From: Ophiobolus disseminans
Taxonomy: Eukaryota > Ascomycota > Dothideomycetes > Pleosporales > Phaeosphaeriaceae
Direction: 5' to 3'
NCBI GenBank assembly: GCA_010093685.1
Contig: MU006221.1
Span: forward strand, 1,664,152-1,728,151
Length of the DNA: 64,000 bases
The notes under the pieces were generated by a model that saw nothing but the letters and a program-made list of their open reading frames with translations, had not been told where the DNA came from and made no database searches. Shown one piece after another: positions 21,614-33,370 of this stretch (position 1 is its first letter; each line of letters starts with the position of its first letter). The position numbers and the translations under genes were made by a program.

Positions 21614-23851
21614 ATGATTCGAGGTCACATGCTGAGCAAGGCCATGCTGCCGCGCGACGAAGAGCTGGGCAAGAAGGATGACGACCACCGATACCTGCCA
21701 GCGCGGCGATCGGGCTGGTCGATATGGAACCACACGTTTCGCTGGCGGCGGAGAAGACTGCTGCTGGTGGTAGCTGGACTGTTCCTGGGATACATGGTCT
21801 GGAACAGCTTCATCGGACAGCGAGAGGTGGCATTGGACTTTATGGGCAATCCAATCGTCCCCGCCGTCGATCCGGCAGACGCCTACAACGAGCCTCTGGA
21901 ACCCACAGGGCCACCGCCGGGCATACACGTGCCGCGAGAGACTAGACCGCACACCTTCGACGGCCAGATCCGTTTCTACCGCCTCGCGAGAACCCTGCGC
22001 AAAGCCGTGCATCGCACCGACGGCTACGATAGAACGAACCGAAACGTCCTGTTCGCCATGTCGAGCTTGAAGAGCGCCTCGAACCTCATACCGATGATAT
22101 GTGAGATGTCAAAATGGAGCAGGAATCACGTCCACGCGGCCTTCTTTGGTAGGGAAGACATACCACTGGACACTTTGCTGAAGATCAATGGCGTCGACGG
22201 GGTAAAATGCCCGGCGATGTGGCACGATGCGCGGCCAGACTACATGGAGTACAGCAGCGATGCGCGCGCCCAGTCGGCCGTCATTGGCGCCCTGTCACAT
22301 ATCCACAGCTTTCTGCATCCACAGGCAGCCATCGTGGACGACTCGATGTTGGAAAACGACTATTTTGCACGAGGCGTGCGCAACAAGACAGACAAGCTTG
22401 GCATTCCACTGATAGAAATACCCGAGAGCAAGTGGGAAGACTTCATGTGGATCACGCGACTTGATGCTGGGTCGCTCAGGCACTGGCACTCGCCGGCAGT
22501 CGATATCATGATCCAAGTCCCGCCCGACTCGTCGAGTGTGTTGCGACTGATGCAGTCGATCAAAGCGGCTGACTACAAGGGACTGACGCCGCCTCGACTT
22601 ATCATCGAGCTGCCCGCACAACTGGATGAGTCGGTCAAGCGGCATGTTGAGGAGCTGAAATGGCCGCCCCGCGACGGCCATTCTCAGGCGGAGAGTGGGC
22701 TTGTTGTCAGGCGTCGCATCGCAAACCACCGCTCGACCCAGGAAGACGCGGCCATACGTTTCTTGGAGCTCTTCTACCCGACAAGTACCGTCAACTCACA
22801 CGTCCTGCTACTATCACCACAAGCGCAGCTGTCGCCCCGATATTTTCACTTTGTCAAGTACGCGCTACTGGAGTACAAGTTCTCTGCCTTTGGCACCCAT
22901 GATGAAGCAAGCCGCAATTTGATGGGCGTAAGCCTCGAGCTGCCATCCTTATTGCTGGATGGCAAGACGACGCTGACGCCACCGGGCGTGAAGGATATGC
23001 TCACTGATCGCTATGAAAAGTTGTATCCCAAGACGCCTAGTTCTCCGTTCCTGTGGCAAGCTCCCAACAGCCACGCAACACTGTTCTTCGGCGACAAGTG
23101 GGCCGAGCTACACTCATTTCTCAGCAGTCGCGTCATCAAGCACCAGTCGTCCACCAAGCCCGTTTCGCGCGCAAAGCTCGTCTCAGAGAGTTTACCGGCA
23201 TGGACGGAGTATATGCTTGAGTTCATGAGAGCTCGGAGCTATACGCTACTATATCCGGCGAAGTCAGCAGAAGCCATGGTCACCATACACAATGAGCTAT
23301 ATCATGTGCCGGAGGAGTATGCTGTCAGATCACCGGACGAAACGAAGCCAAATACCCCACCACAAGCCGATGAGCCCTTCTTGCGAGGGGATACACCACC
23401 TCAACAGCGTCCCAACAACCCTGAGCCTCCCGTCATTCCCGGTTCGAAGCCTCTCCACCTCGCCCTCCCCTTCGAAGGCGACCTGCCAGAGCTGCAGCAC
23501 CTACCACACCTCCTCTACGACGGCTCTATCATCACCCCCGGGAAAGCGTCCAACATCGCACAGAATTACGCTACCACTCTCCAGAAAGAGGTCGGTGGGT
23601 GCACAATACCCAAGGGCAAGCATCGCAAAGTCGTCCACGGCGAGGCACGTGACCTCTTTTGCTTCGAGGACGACGATGAGGGGGACTGGGTGGATGATAT
23701 TAATGACGAGCTGGTGAAGGCACGGGCACGGGAGCAGTTGCTGGTGGATGCGGAGAGCAAGGGGCTGCCGTTGACGGCGTTTCTGCCTGAGGTGGAGACC
23801 GCGACGAGCACAAGGGCGAGGAAGGTTGTGGTGCAGACTGGGGTGGCTTAA
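21614..23851 (+). CDS. Type II membrane protein, glycosyltransferase-2-like
   Basis: Single exon. From the ATG at 21614 the protein is 745 residues; an in-frame ATG at 21566 would add 16. The N-terminus has LPRDEELGKKDDDHRYLP, then a basic stretch and one transmembrane helix (LLLVVAGLFLGYMVWNSFIG), the layout of a Golgi type II protein. The luminal part contains FAMSSLKSASNLIPMICEMS, AAIVDDSMLENDYF and SPAVDIMIQVPPDSSSVLRL, reminiscent of a nucleotide-sugar transferase fold. In fungal genomes similar proteins are usually labelled glycosyltransferase 2. Likely glycosylation role in the secretory pathway; donor and acceptor unknown. Confidence 0.7.
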   Translation: MIRGHMLSKAMLPRDEELGKKDDDHRYLPARRSGWSIWNHTFRWRRRRLLLVVAGLFLGYMVWNSFIGQREVALDFMGNPIVPAVDPADAYNEPLEPTGPPPGIHVPRETRPHTFDGQIRFYRLARTLRKAVHRTDGYDRTNRNVLFAMSSLKSASNLIPMICEMSKWSRNHVHAAFFGREDIPLDTLLKINGVDGVKCPAMWHDARPDYMEYSSDARAQSAVIGALSHIHSFLHPQAAIVDDSMLENDYFARGVRNKTDKLGIPLIEIPESKWEDFMWITRLDAGSLRHWHSPAVDIMIQVPPDSSSVLRLMQSIKAADYKGLTPPRLIIELPAQLDESVKRHVEELKWPPRDGHSQAESGLVVRRRIANHRSTQEDAAIRFLELFYPTSTVNSHVLLLSPQAQLSPRYFHFVKYALLEYKFSAFGTHDEASRNLMGVSLELPSLLLDGKTTLTPPGVKDMLTDRYEKLYPKTPSSPFLWQAPNSHATLFFGDKWAELHSFLSSRVIKHQSSTKPVSRAKLVSESLPAWTEYMLEFMRARSYTLLYPAKSAEAMVTIHNELYHVPEEYAVRSPDETKPNTPPQADEPFLRGDTPPQQRPNNPEPPVIPGSKPLHLALPFEGDLPELQHLPHLLYDGSIITPGKASNIAQNYATTLQKEVGGCTIPKGKHRKVVHGEARDLFCFEDDDEGDWVDDINDELVKARAREQLLVDAESKGLPLTAFLPEVETATSTRARKVVVQTGVA

Positions 23852-24193
23852 TGAGTATCAGGTTTGATTTGGCGTCTGGATAGAATATATATGGTGTATT
23901 AGATATTCAAGATATTTTTGGTTGTGCAAATATACACTAAAAGCGTTTCCTGCGTCAAATGCTGAAGTACTTCGCTATAATGTTCACGATCGGCGAAATG
24001 TGCGGGTGGCGACCTAAGCGGTGCTAGCGCCAAAAAAGTCCAGTCGCCATCATCAGTACATGGACAGAGGTCGTCGCCTCGGCCATCTCGACTGCCATCC
24101 AACGTCTGCGCGCCCGCTTTCCCTCCTGTCTCTCAATTGCTTTCTCATAGCGTTTCCTTTCTAATTCCTCTGTTTGATACCCTAGACTTGGCC
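23852..24193. other. Intergenic region upstream of the mitochondrial RNA polymerase
   Basis: Short intergenic stretch; nothing recognised beyond expected terminator and promoter space. Confidence 0.4.
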
Positions 24194-27100
24194 ATGCTCG
24201 GGCGGGCAGTGCGGCGGACGGTCTGCAGCGACGCCTGGAGGCCGCAAATAAATGGCAGAACAACAGCAGGCATAACCTCAATCGCCACACACACACACAG
24301 CTCGAGCCGGTCACGGCGGCAAATTCCCCCGCCACGGCACGAGACACGCTCTCTCGCGACGACGGCCGAGCTGCAGCCCACGCCTGCCCCGTCGCCCTTC
24401 CATGGCTTCATGCAGGCCTGGGGCTCGCGCACGCAGGCCCCCGATCTTGCGCGCCTGCGGCCCTGGGACCCCGTGAACCCGCTGGTCCTGCACGAATCGC
24501 TCGCCGAGCCCTCGAACGTAGGCAAACGGAACCAACCGGGCGTGGGCTTGGATCCCGTCGAGCTGCACCAGAACCTGTATGCCTGCCTGCGCGTGGGCCG
24601 AGTCGAGCGGGCGTCCATCATCCTCAACCGCATGTCGGCGATATACCAGCCCGAGGCACCGGAGCTGGTCGACGCCCACAACATCTACCTGCAGACGCTC
24701 TTCGAGCTCGCGCAGCATGACGGCAAGGCGAATTCCATGGCCACGATAGAGGACTGGTACCGCTCGAACATCGAGCTCAAGGGCATCCCGCCCAACGTGC
24801 AAACCTTCATTACCCTCCTACGGGCCGCCATGAACTTTCTTGAGGACGGGGCGCTGGACGAGGCGGTGCGCAAGTACATGGCCATGGCGCAACAGCAGGG
24901 CGAGCATATAGTCGACGAGATCAACTACTCGCCCGACTTCACCGACGAGGAGTGGGACGTGCTGATACGCGCCCAGCCAGAGGCCTTCGAGGAGCCTCCG
25001 CAGGTGCACGAAGTCCAAGAGCAGCTCGTCAACGCGCCGTCTGTCCGCAAGAGCCTGATGGAACACGGCCTGCCGCAGAACCACACCCTCAAGATCAAAC
25101 CCGTGCCCCAGAAGGGCCTCGGCCTTGACTCGCTGCAACAATCACTCGCCATCTTTGAGGACGCCCAGCGAGTTGCATACCCGCACGACATGCAGGGCAC
25201 ACAGGAGGAGAAGGACCAGGCGTACGCATATGCACGCCAACTGCGCATGGAGAAGGACGGGTTGGAGGCGTCTGTGGACCGATGGCGACAAGAAGACGAG
25301 AAGCTGCAGCGTATGGGCATCCACGGCGTCATGAACACGAAACCCATCCAGGCCCTCATGTACAACTGGTATACCGGCCTCGTGCCCCTATTCAAAAAGC
25401 ACATCGAGCACTGCAAAACCATCATGGCTGCCCAAGACAAGGAGAACATCAAGGACCCTGCCCAGACCTACGGCCCGTGGCTCGAGAGATGCAAGCCTGA
25501 ACGGCTGGCCGCCCTGACCATTTCTCGCGCCGTCGCATCCGGCATCAGAGGCGACAGATCTGATCGCGCTGCTAACAAGATTTCTTCCATGTCTGTCAGG
25601 ATTGGCACCGACATCATGGACTATCTGAACGCCGACGCTCAGGTGCGCCGGGAGACCTTTCTGAAGAAGCAGCGCAAGCAGATGCGAATGGCACTTATAA
25701 ATAGGCTGCACAAGTCGACAAAGACTGCTTCAGTCACCCCTCCGGTATCAGAGCCCGAAGGCTACTCAGCTGCCCTATATGAGAAGACGCAGATTCCTCT
25801 AGAAGCAAGGACCCGGCTGGGGGCGCTCGCGCTTGAATTGCTCATGCAGACAAGCACCATCACCGTCACCGCCGAGGACCCCAAGACCGGCAAGACACTG
25901 ACTAGCAACCAAGCTGCATTCCAACACAGTGTAGGCTATGCCCAGGGCAAGAGGACCGGTTGGATCCTTCCTCACCACCGCCTCATCGCGAAGCTTCGCA
26001 CCGAGTCTGTACAGCACATCCAACCCGTTAATCTCCCCATGATTGTTGAGCCGAAGCCGTGGTCAAGTTTTGAAGATGGTGGCTATTACAGTATTCCGCA
26101 ACGAGTTGTGCGTCAAAAAGCCGGCGATCCCGCCCAAAAAGCCTATGCTCAGTCGGCCATCGACAACGGTGACATGTCCAAGGTACTAGCCGGCTTGGAC
26201 GTTCTAGGTAAGGTTCCCTGGCAGATCAATGGTGAGGTTCTGAACGTCATGGCGGAGGTTTGGAACAGTGGTGAGGGCCTGGGTGGCATCGTCCCTGAAG
26301 AGTCGAATTTGGAACGACCCGCGGACCCGCCCGCGGATGCCACCAACCAAGAACGCGCGCGATACGGAAAGAGGCTACAAGAATATGAGAACCTTAAGGC
26401 CGGCCTACACTCTCAGCGATGCTTCCAGAACTTCCAGTTGGAGACTGCTCGAGCCTTCGTCAACGAGAAAAAGATCTTCTTTCCGCACAGTGTTGACTTC
26501 CGAGGACGTGCTTATCCGCTGCCGCCTATTCTCAACCACATCGGCTCCGATGTTGCGAGAGGCCTCCTCAAGTTTGCGCACGGCAAGGAGCTTGGTACGA
26601 TTGGGCTGCAATGGCTCAAAATCCATCTGGCTAACCTGTACGGGTTTGACAAGGCCAGCTTGAAGGAGCGGGAGCAATTCGCTATGGACAACCTTGGGGA
26701 AATCTATGACTCGGCTAATAACCCTCTGGATGGACGGCGTTGGTGGACAAAAGCAGAAGACCCGTGGCAATGTCTGTCGTGTTGCATCGAACTGAAGAAT
26801 GCGTTTGATTCGCCGGACCCAGCTCGGTACATGTCACAGCTTCCGGTTCACCAGGACGGAACCTGCAACGGCCTTCAGCATTACGCGGCGTTGGGAGGTG
26901 ATCATGCAGGTGCCCGACAGGTGAATTTGGAGCCCTCGGATCGACCCCAGGATATCTACACCGGTGTCGCCGAGTTGGTCAAGGAGATGGTTGCGAAGGA
27001 GGCTGCTGAGGGGCTGACGCTCGCTAAATTCATCAACGGTCACATTACTCGGAAAGTCGTCAAACGCACGGTAATGACGAACGTGTACGGTGTCACCTTT

Positions 27101-28546
27101 ATGGGAGCTAAGATCCAGGTCGAGGATGAGCTCAGAGCTTTGTTTCCAAACTTCAAGGAGACTGACAAGGTCAAATCGCTTGGATCTGTGGCGTTGTATG
27201 TTGCCTACAAGATTTTCGAAGCGCTTGGCAAGATTTTCAATGGCGCCCAAGAGATCCAGTATTGGCTGGGTGAGTGTGGTGATCGCATCACCACATCCCT
27301 GAACAAGGAGCAGATCAAGAGGATAAGAGCAAGGCATGAGGGTCTCATGGTAGACTATGACCCCAAGTTCAAGGTGCCAAAGAAGGTTTCGCAATCCGAG
27401 AGAACCAAGTTGAACAAGGAGCTGGAGGCATTCAAGACAAGCATCATCTGGACCACGCCTCTGAAAATGCCCATCGTCCAGCCGTACAGGAAAGACTCCA
27501 CCACCAAGGTGATGACGAAGCTTCAAGCCATTACCGTCGTAAAGCGCTCACCAAAGGATACCGTCGACAAGCGCAAACAACTCCAAGCTTTTCCGCCTAA
27601 CTTCATCCATTCCTTAGACGCAACTCATATGACGCTTTCCGCGCTCAAATGTAGCGAAATGGGGCTTGATTTCGCAGCTGTACACGACAGCTTCTGGACA
27701 CACGCTTCGGACATCCCGAACTTGAACATCATCCTCCGTGATGCGTTCGTGCGCATGCACTCGGAAGACATCGTTGCCCGTCTGGCCGAGGAGTTCAAGG
27801 CTCGCTACGCGGGCGCTATGTACTGCGCCAGCCTCTTCTCCACCAGCAAAGTTGGTGCCGAAATCAGGAAATGGCGCCGAGATCTTTACAGAGCCCGTGG
27901 GCAAACTGTAAGCAAGGAGACTGCTCGTTCGGGCCGGACCACCATCGAAGAGCTTGCCATGGAAGCCAAGAGGCAAGATCTGCTCAACAGCGAAGATCCC
28001 GAGGAAGTCAAACAGGGCGAGGAGATGGTCACGCCGACCAGCATCTGGATAGAAAACCAAGATCCCAAGGCCCTCACATCCTACAGACTCGGCTTGCTCG
28101 GTGAGACGAAAGTTAGGGGCAAGAAGAACTCAAGTGCCGCCTACGACGAGATGCGCGACAAAGTCCTGGACCGCGAGGCCGAAGTCATCGCCGAAATGAA
28201 ACACACGACAGATGAAGCTACCGAGCCCACACTCACCACCGAGTCCACCCTCGCCATCAGACCCGATGTCGAACCTGAGCTCGACCCCGCCGCGGAATCC
28301 GAACCCGACGCCGAACTCGACCCTGAAGCCACCACCGAACCCGAACCCGAAGTCGAGCTCGACTCCAACGGAGAACCCAAGCTCAAGCTACCCTCCCGGG
28401 GCACCGCCGCCCAGGCCAGAAGCAAACTCGGCGCCGGTGAACACGGCACCGTGCAAGTTTGGATCCCGCTCACTTTCCCACCTGTACCGCAAAAGGGCGG
28501 TTGGGATGTGTCGCGCCTCCGCGAGTCGCAGTACTTTTTCTCGTGA
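24194..28546 (+). CDS. RPO41: Mitochondrial DNA-directed RNA polymerase
   Basis: Single 1450-residue exon from the ATG at 24194. The N-terminus (MLGRAVRRTVCSDAWRP) is basic and Ser-rich, a mitochondrial presequence. Residues about 100-300 contain PPR-like helices, then the RPO N-terminal domain. The C-terminal half is a single-subunit T7-like polymerase: PVHQDGTCNGLQHYAALGGD with the first catalytic Asp (near residue 888), RKVVKRTVMTNVYGVTFMGA (O helix with Lys and Tyr, near 955), FPPNFIHSLDATHM, and AAVHDSFWTHASD with the second catalytic Asp (near 1163). It transcribes mitochondrial DNA together with an Mtf1-type factor. Oddity: an acidic Glu/Pro/Asp repeat insert precedes the conserved C-terminus VWIPLTFPPVPQKGGWDVSR...YFFS. 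All expected motifs are intact. Confidence 0.95.
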   Translation: MLGRAVRRTVCSDAWRPQINGRTTAGITSIATHTHSSSRSRRQIPPPRHETRSLATTAELQPTPAPSPFHGFMQAWGSRTQAPDLARLRPWDPVNPLVLHESLAEPSNVGKRNQPGVGLDPVELHQNLYACLRVGRVERASIILNRMSAIYQPEAPELVDAHNIYLQTLFELAQHDGKANSMATIEDWYRSNIELKGIPPNVQTFITLLRAAMNFLEDGALDEAVRKYMAMAQQQGEHIVDEINYSPDFTDEEWDVLIRAQPEAFEEPPQVHEVQEQLVNAPSVRKSLMEHGLPQNHTLKIKPVPQKGLGLDSLQQSLAIFEDAQRVAYPHDMQGTQEEKDQAYAYARQLRMEKDGLEASVDRWRQEDEKLQRMGIHGVMNTKPIQALMYNWYTGLVPLFKKHIEHCKTIMAAQDKENIKDPAQTYGPWLERCKPERLAALTISRAVASGIRGDRSDRAANKISSMSVRIGTDIMDYLNADAQVRRETFLKKQRKQMRMALINRLHKSTKTASVTPPVSEPEGYSAALYEKTQIPLEARTRLGALALELLMQTSTITVTAEDPKTGKTLTSNQAAFQHSVGYAQGKRTGWILPHHRLIAKLRTESVQHIQPVNLPMIVEPKPWSSFEDGGYYSIPQRVVRQKAGDPAQKAYAQSAIDNGDMSKVLAGLDVLGKVPWQINGEVLNVMAEVWNSGEGLGGIVPEESNLERPADPPADATNQERARYGKRLQEYENLKAGLHSQRCFQNFQLETARAFVNEKKIFFPHSVDFRGRAYPLPPILNHIGSDVARGLLKFAHGKELGTIGLQWLKIHLANLYGFDKASLKEREQFAMDNLGEIYDSANNPLDGRRWWTKAEDPWQCLSCCIELKNAFDSPDPARYMSQLPVHQDGTCNGLQHYAALGGDHAGARQVNLEPSDRPQDIYTGVAELVKEMVAKEAAEGLTLAKFINGHITRKVVKRTVMTNVYGVTFMGAKIQVEDELRALFPNFKETDKVKSLGSVALYVAYKIFEALGKIFNGAQEIQYWLGECGDRITTSLNKEQIKRIRARHEGLMVDYDPKFKVPKKVSQSERTKLNKELEAFKTSIIWTTPLKMPIVQPYRKDSTTKVMTKLQAITVVKRSPKDTVDKRKQLQAFPPNFIHSLDATHMTLSALKCSEMGLDFAAVHDSFWTHASDIPNLNIILRDAFVRMHSEDIVARLAEEFKARYAGAMYCASLFSTSKVGAEIRKWRRDLYRARGQTVSKETARSGRTTIEELAMEAKRQDLLNSEDPEEVKQGEEMVTPTSIWIENQDPKALTSYRLGLLGETKVRGKKNSSAAYDEMRDKVLDREAEVIAEMKHTTDEATEPTLTTESTLAIRPDVEPELDPAAESEPDAELDPEATTEPEPEVELDSNGEPKLKLPSRGTAAQARSKLGAGEHGTVQVWIPLTFPPVPQKGGWDVSRLRESQYFFS

Positions 28547-29702
28547 TTGAGGGATGCGCTAAGCGGCGATGCCGAACGAGAGTTTCATTGCATGATGCTT
28601 GATGGGTGGGGTATCAGGGCGACGCCGCAGATTCGGCGTACGGATAGTTGGGTTTGGGCGTGGGTGTGGGCGGTGCGGGGAAGGAAAGGGGAGACTGAGT
28701 GGGATGGGTTTGGGGTGAATAAGAAGAGAGGGAGTAGGATGGCGCACGAGAGGGTTGAAGAAGAAGAACGAGGAGAGGTGGTATTTTGGCATCCGGCGCA
28801 ATTTCGGGGCGGGTCTGTTGGCATGGTGTGCTTGTTTTGCATTTGCATTTGCGTGGTGTTTTTGTACTGGCATGGGACAATGGGAGGTATGTGGATTATG
28901 TGACTATGTGTAGAAGGGGTTCGTGAATACCTCGTGTATATATATGATGGACGGCATGGCATCCACCGCTCTTGGTTATGGGTGGGTTGAGCTGATAATG
29001 ATCATGTTTGAGGTTGAACTGCCTGGGGTATTCCTAATCTTATAGATCTTGTGTGAAGCTTTAGTGGGACTCGGAAGGATCAAAGTGAGGCTGTGAGTAT
29101 CTTGGGATCACAATGGGCATGCACCTCGGTGGCCCGCCGGTGTCTTCTTTCGGTAGCGACGGCCCCCACGTTTCGCCGCTTCAGTCCTCCACACACCATC
29201 ATCAACAACAACGTGCAGCGTGCACACCCGCCCAGCGCGCTCTCAGCCCCCAAATCGCGTAAAGATGAGGGGTCTCCGATTAGTTCCCTGCGTCTGACTG
29301 CCACCCGGATAAGGATAGTATCGTCGCTGCTCGCCGGTGTTGAGGTCATGACTCCCTTCGTTTATGTTGACCAACAGGTTGCAGTCATCGACTGCCTGTT
29401 GAACGCTGCCTTCTGATGTGGCGGACGAGCTGAAGAACCCACGTCGCACACAATACACGCTCGCGCGTCATCACAGTCCTTCACCGGCAGAAAATGAGGC
29501 TCAGTTACTCCTTCCGGCCTTGTATGTGATGGCCATGCGCTCGATTGGTCGTACTCTCAACGAGGCAGCCGCCGGTGGAGATACGAGGTGGCACATTTGG
29601 TTGCCGTTCCGTCCTGCATGAGGTATTAAAGCCGAGGCTCCCACCTGTACGCTAAAGTCGAACCTCCAACAGCCTCATGCGACTACGGCGGTATCCTTGG
29701 CC
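28547..29702. other. Intergenic region, no gene supported
   Basis: About 1.15 kb. A 107-codon plus frame at 29093-29416 begins with an Arg/Ser-rich segment but lacks any conserved motif; other frames overlap each other on both strands. Confidence 0.4.
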
Positions 29703-32622
29703 ATGAGGATCAACTTCACCACATGCGCTGCCGTGTACAGGAACGACACCTTCCTTCAGGAACTGTATAGGTGGGATGGAGCGACTCCCGGAATCGAAGA
29801 ACGGAACCAAACCCTCAACTACCAAAATCAAATCACAAGAGAAGGATGCAGACAAGTTTGCGGAACAGGGACGAGTTATTACACGTGGGAGGAAGTCTCG
29901 AGTACACTGACGACGTGGATATTGCCCGTTGTCGGTACCCTGCTCCAGGCGCCCTTTGAAAGCAATGCGACTCGACGCACATTCCTGGCTATCGCGCGCT
30001 GGGTGGGCTCACCCATTGTGTCGCTCTCATACGTGCTATGGAACATCAAAGTATCCGCAAAGGCAGCGCTAATGGTCGACATGGCCGTCAAGTTCGACGA
30101 AAAGCCGGATCGTAAGACCGACTTTGGTAGCATGCGCGACTCAATGTACTTGTTATTGGTGATGAACCAGTATACATTGAGGCCAGACGTGGTCGAGCGA
30201 AAGAAAGAAGCCGAATGTTTGTTGCGCATCGCGTTGTTTAGTAGAGATCTGCAGTTGACTGACACGGACAAGTCGCTGCGTCAAATGCGACGCATTCTGG
30301 CGAGAGAGTTGCGCGAGATGAGAAGACGAGGAGCAGTACCAGGTGCGTTCATGCATGCATTTTCCGAATACCTTAGCTAACCTCGTGAAGTGTTCGTGTC
30401 AATTTTGTGGTTCCTTTTCGCCTTCGCGTTATCCGTCGAAGGTGCCTTTGGTCACATGGGCCAGAATACCACCGCTCACGACCTCGCTCTCGGCTGCCTA
30501 CTGGCCTGGTTCCCTGTGTTAATCATGGGGTCGATTGTTGACCGCAATCCCATCGCCGCAGAAGCGATCCGGACAAAGCTGAACGCCTTGGTTGACCATG
30601 TGCGACACTCCATTCGTAACGAAAAACATCGCAACCACTTCATCAATTCTTTCCGGGACCAGAAGGACTTCGACTACTTCAAAGTCCGGGTGGATAATGT
30701 CGCCAGTGGCGAGAACAAGATGGAGGAGTTTTTCGAGGAGTTCGCAGGCCAGGCTCGAGTGCGCTGGCATTACGGAGCGGCGCATCCAATCTTGTCGGAC
30801 ATTGAAGATTGCTACATTGCAGAAAAAGGTCGAAACTGGCTTGCGGACGAAAGAGACGCACGCCTCCATCTCGTCTTAGGCCCGGTCAATGAAGAAGGAC
30901 TCATGTGGTTCGACATCAGAGAGTTCTGGCAGGTTTTGAGCGCCATCATCATTGTTGGAGGGAGCTGCGGTGGCGCCTTCGTCTTGAGCTTCTTCACGCC
31001 GACTGTCGGGTTGGGGTGCCGTAGTGGCGGATACACCATCTTCTTCTCCGTCGCACTAGGTCTTATGTTCTTCGAAATGACGGTCTGGCTGGTTACGTCG
31101 CCGTACGAAGTTCGGGCGCCGTGGCTCATGTCGGTCTTGGAGCGACTCCGACGATACGAATTCTTCAAGCGATGGGAAAGCAGTACGCAAGAGAGATGGA
31201 CGATGTTGCAGCGTCGGGCCTCGAGCTTCTCGTTGGTCACCGAGAACAGGCTCATTCGATTCATCGCTAAGCTCGCGCAACTACCTCCTTGGAAGGACAA
31301 GCGCGCTGTGCGGCGGAATGTTACGGATAGCTTGGAGGCTAGGTTCAGACGCCTGAGAAATATGGGCACTTCAAAGAGATGGGAGATATTTTTCTTCCGT
31401 CCGGTCGAGACCTTCAACACCATCTGGCTGGTGAGTCTCCATCGCTTGCTTCGCACCTTCACCAATCTTGTGCGGCTGGAACTTGTATGATCATCGCGTT
31501 ATGACTTTGCTAACTCATGATCCAGATTTATATCGTCCTCGCGCAGACCTTCGGCTGGTACAAAACCTGCGACTGCGTGACCAGCATGTGGGCAGGCGGA
31601 GGAGGTTATCTCGACTTCAGCAAGCAAGACATCTCTAACAGCAAATGGGTGAAGTACTATTGGACCGCGGGTACTTGCCTCACAGCGTTCGTAATGATGT
31701 CTTCAATGTTTTACATCACGGTGGAGGTACGTGCTGCTGCAGTGTTTGAGTTTTATCCATGAGCTAATACCTGTTCCAGTGGTGTCAACAATCTTTCTTA
31801 TCTACCGAAATCTACGAGGACGCCATGACTGGTTTGGGCTACACTCGAGACTACAGATGTTGGACCTACTGGTTCCGCGCAGCGTCCCGCTTTATCTCCA
31901 GGTTCACTTTCGACCCGCTCGAGTCGCTTGGTGTCAAGTTTGGCCTGATCAAGTCGCGCCAGAAGACGCTCGTGTGGACGCGAAAGCATCACCACGACCC
32001 CGATCTGTCTCACCAACGCGTCCAGCCGCTTGTACCACTGCCGCGCCACGTGTCGTCCCCTTCCATCGAGCTCACAGACTACTCTACTGTCCCACACGAC
32101 GAATCCGCGATCCAAGACACCCCTGCGATGGCGCACTCGCTATTCCCACCCGCCATCACCACTCGACGCCCGCGCAACGAAAGCGACGCATCGTTCACCG
32201 AGCCGACGCTGCCCATCTACGAGCAATACCGCCGTAGCGACGACCGCCAAAGCGACGAGCGACCAAGCGACGACTCACACAGGCCGTTGATACAACGGCC
32301 ATCCGACGTACATCGCTCCCGCGCCAGTTCTGCATCGCGTCGCACGAGTGGGGAGGCACAGCGAGGTGGCGAGGATCGTCGAAGCAGCAAGGCAACGGAC
32401 GGGCGATCAAGCAGCGAGTACATGCTGTCGCCCACGTCTCCGCTGGAAGAGCAATCGGGCTTTGGGGGATGGCTAGGCTTGAACACGACTGTTCAAAGCA
32501 GACAGGGGTATCGCAGGGCGAATTCGGATCCTGGGAGTCCGCCGTTTGAGATGGAGACACAGGCTGGTGAGATGGGGTTGGGAATTGATATTGGTAGTGG
32601 GATGAAAGAGAGAGTAGAATGA
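29703..32622 (+). CDS. Multipass membrane protein of unknown function
   Basis: Four exons, 29703-30342, 30391-31430, 31526-31726 and 31780-32622, give 907 residues; introns of 48, 95, 53 bp have good donors (GTGCGT, GTGAGT, GTACGT). The N-terminal ~60 residues have cysteines and likely face the outside, followed by membrane segments around TWILPVVGTLLQAPF and VGSPIVSLSYVLW. Further helices are FVSILWFLFAFALSV, LGCLLAWFPVLIMGSI, VLSAIIIVGGSCGGAFVLSF, YTIFFSVALGLMFFEMTVWL and WTAGTCLTAFVMMSSMFYIT, with a soluble loop between. The last ~230 residues are Ser/Arg-rich and cytoplasmic (PSDDSHRPLIQRPSD). It resembles large fungal membrane proteins without assigned function. Each intron is needed to join membrane-helix sequence in frame. 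Confidence 0.8.
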
Positions 32623-33170
32623 ATTCAAAATTAGTGCGCATGCGCTGCAAAGACAATTAGCCGCTTGCTTGTCTGCCTTCACAAAAGCTCTCGGAACCTA
32701 CTACTAACTCTTATATCCGGCGTGCTTCGCAAGCCAAAGCTAGCCTAAACTTACTTCCCCTATCGAAATAGGATGCTTCTCTTCGACTCTCGAAAGGAAA
32801 CAAATACTCTAGATTGTAATTAAGAGTTCCCACTACATGTTATACCGAATCGTGGCCTGTAACCTGGCGCCAATTGAACAGTTATGGTACATGCCCCCTA
32901 GTACCACATAATATAGCGACAGAGCCCCTACATAAAACAGCATTCAAGGATCCTCGAACATAATCACCCTGTGCAAAACTGTCCGCCACGTTACTAGCTG
33001 CATTCGAGAGGCTGCTTTCATGTGCATTGGCGATCTTGACAGCTTTGGAAGCGGTCTGCTCCCATTCACGGTAACAATCGAAGTCGGCAGGTGTGTACCC
33101 AGTGTAAGCCTAGGGAGATGATTCGAGACATCTAGCACGTTTCCAGTGGCGAACGGGCTGTGTGCGGTCT
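32623..33170. other. Intergenic region
   Basis: No supported gene. It ends at the target duplication (GGTCT) of the solo LTR. Confidence 0.4.
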
Positions 33171-33365
33171 TGTCGCGGTGTGGGAACAGCGCATATGCAG
33201 GAAGAATTGAAGGATTGAACTGAGCTTTTATTGAGTGAAGCTACAAACTGTATATATAGGTATGTGGCTATGGGCAGCGCTAGTTCAATGTAGGTAGTCG
33301 CAACTCGCTACCATACAAGCGAGGTGCAATTGCAGGTGAGGCAGGAGACACCCCAAACCGTGACA
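33171..33365 (-). mobile_element. Solo LTR, family B (195 bp), TSD GGTCT
   Basis: On the minus strand it starts TGTCACGGTTTGGGGTG and ends CACACCGCGACA; flanked by GGTCT at 33166-33170 and 33366-33370. It contains a TATA-like CTATATATAC and is the intact homologue of the LTR split by the LINE at 9826-16043. Confidence 0.92.
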
Positions 33366-33370
33366 GGTCT

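Noticed and set aside
28559..28962. Overlapping Pro/Ser-rich frames on both strands after RPO41
   Set aside because: Three overlapping frames of similar length with biased composition and no motif; consistent with GC skew in the 3' flank.
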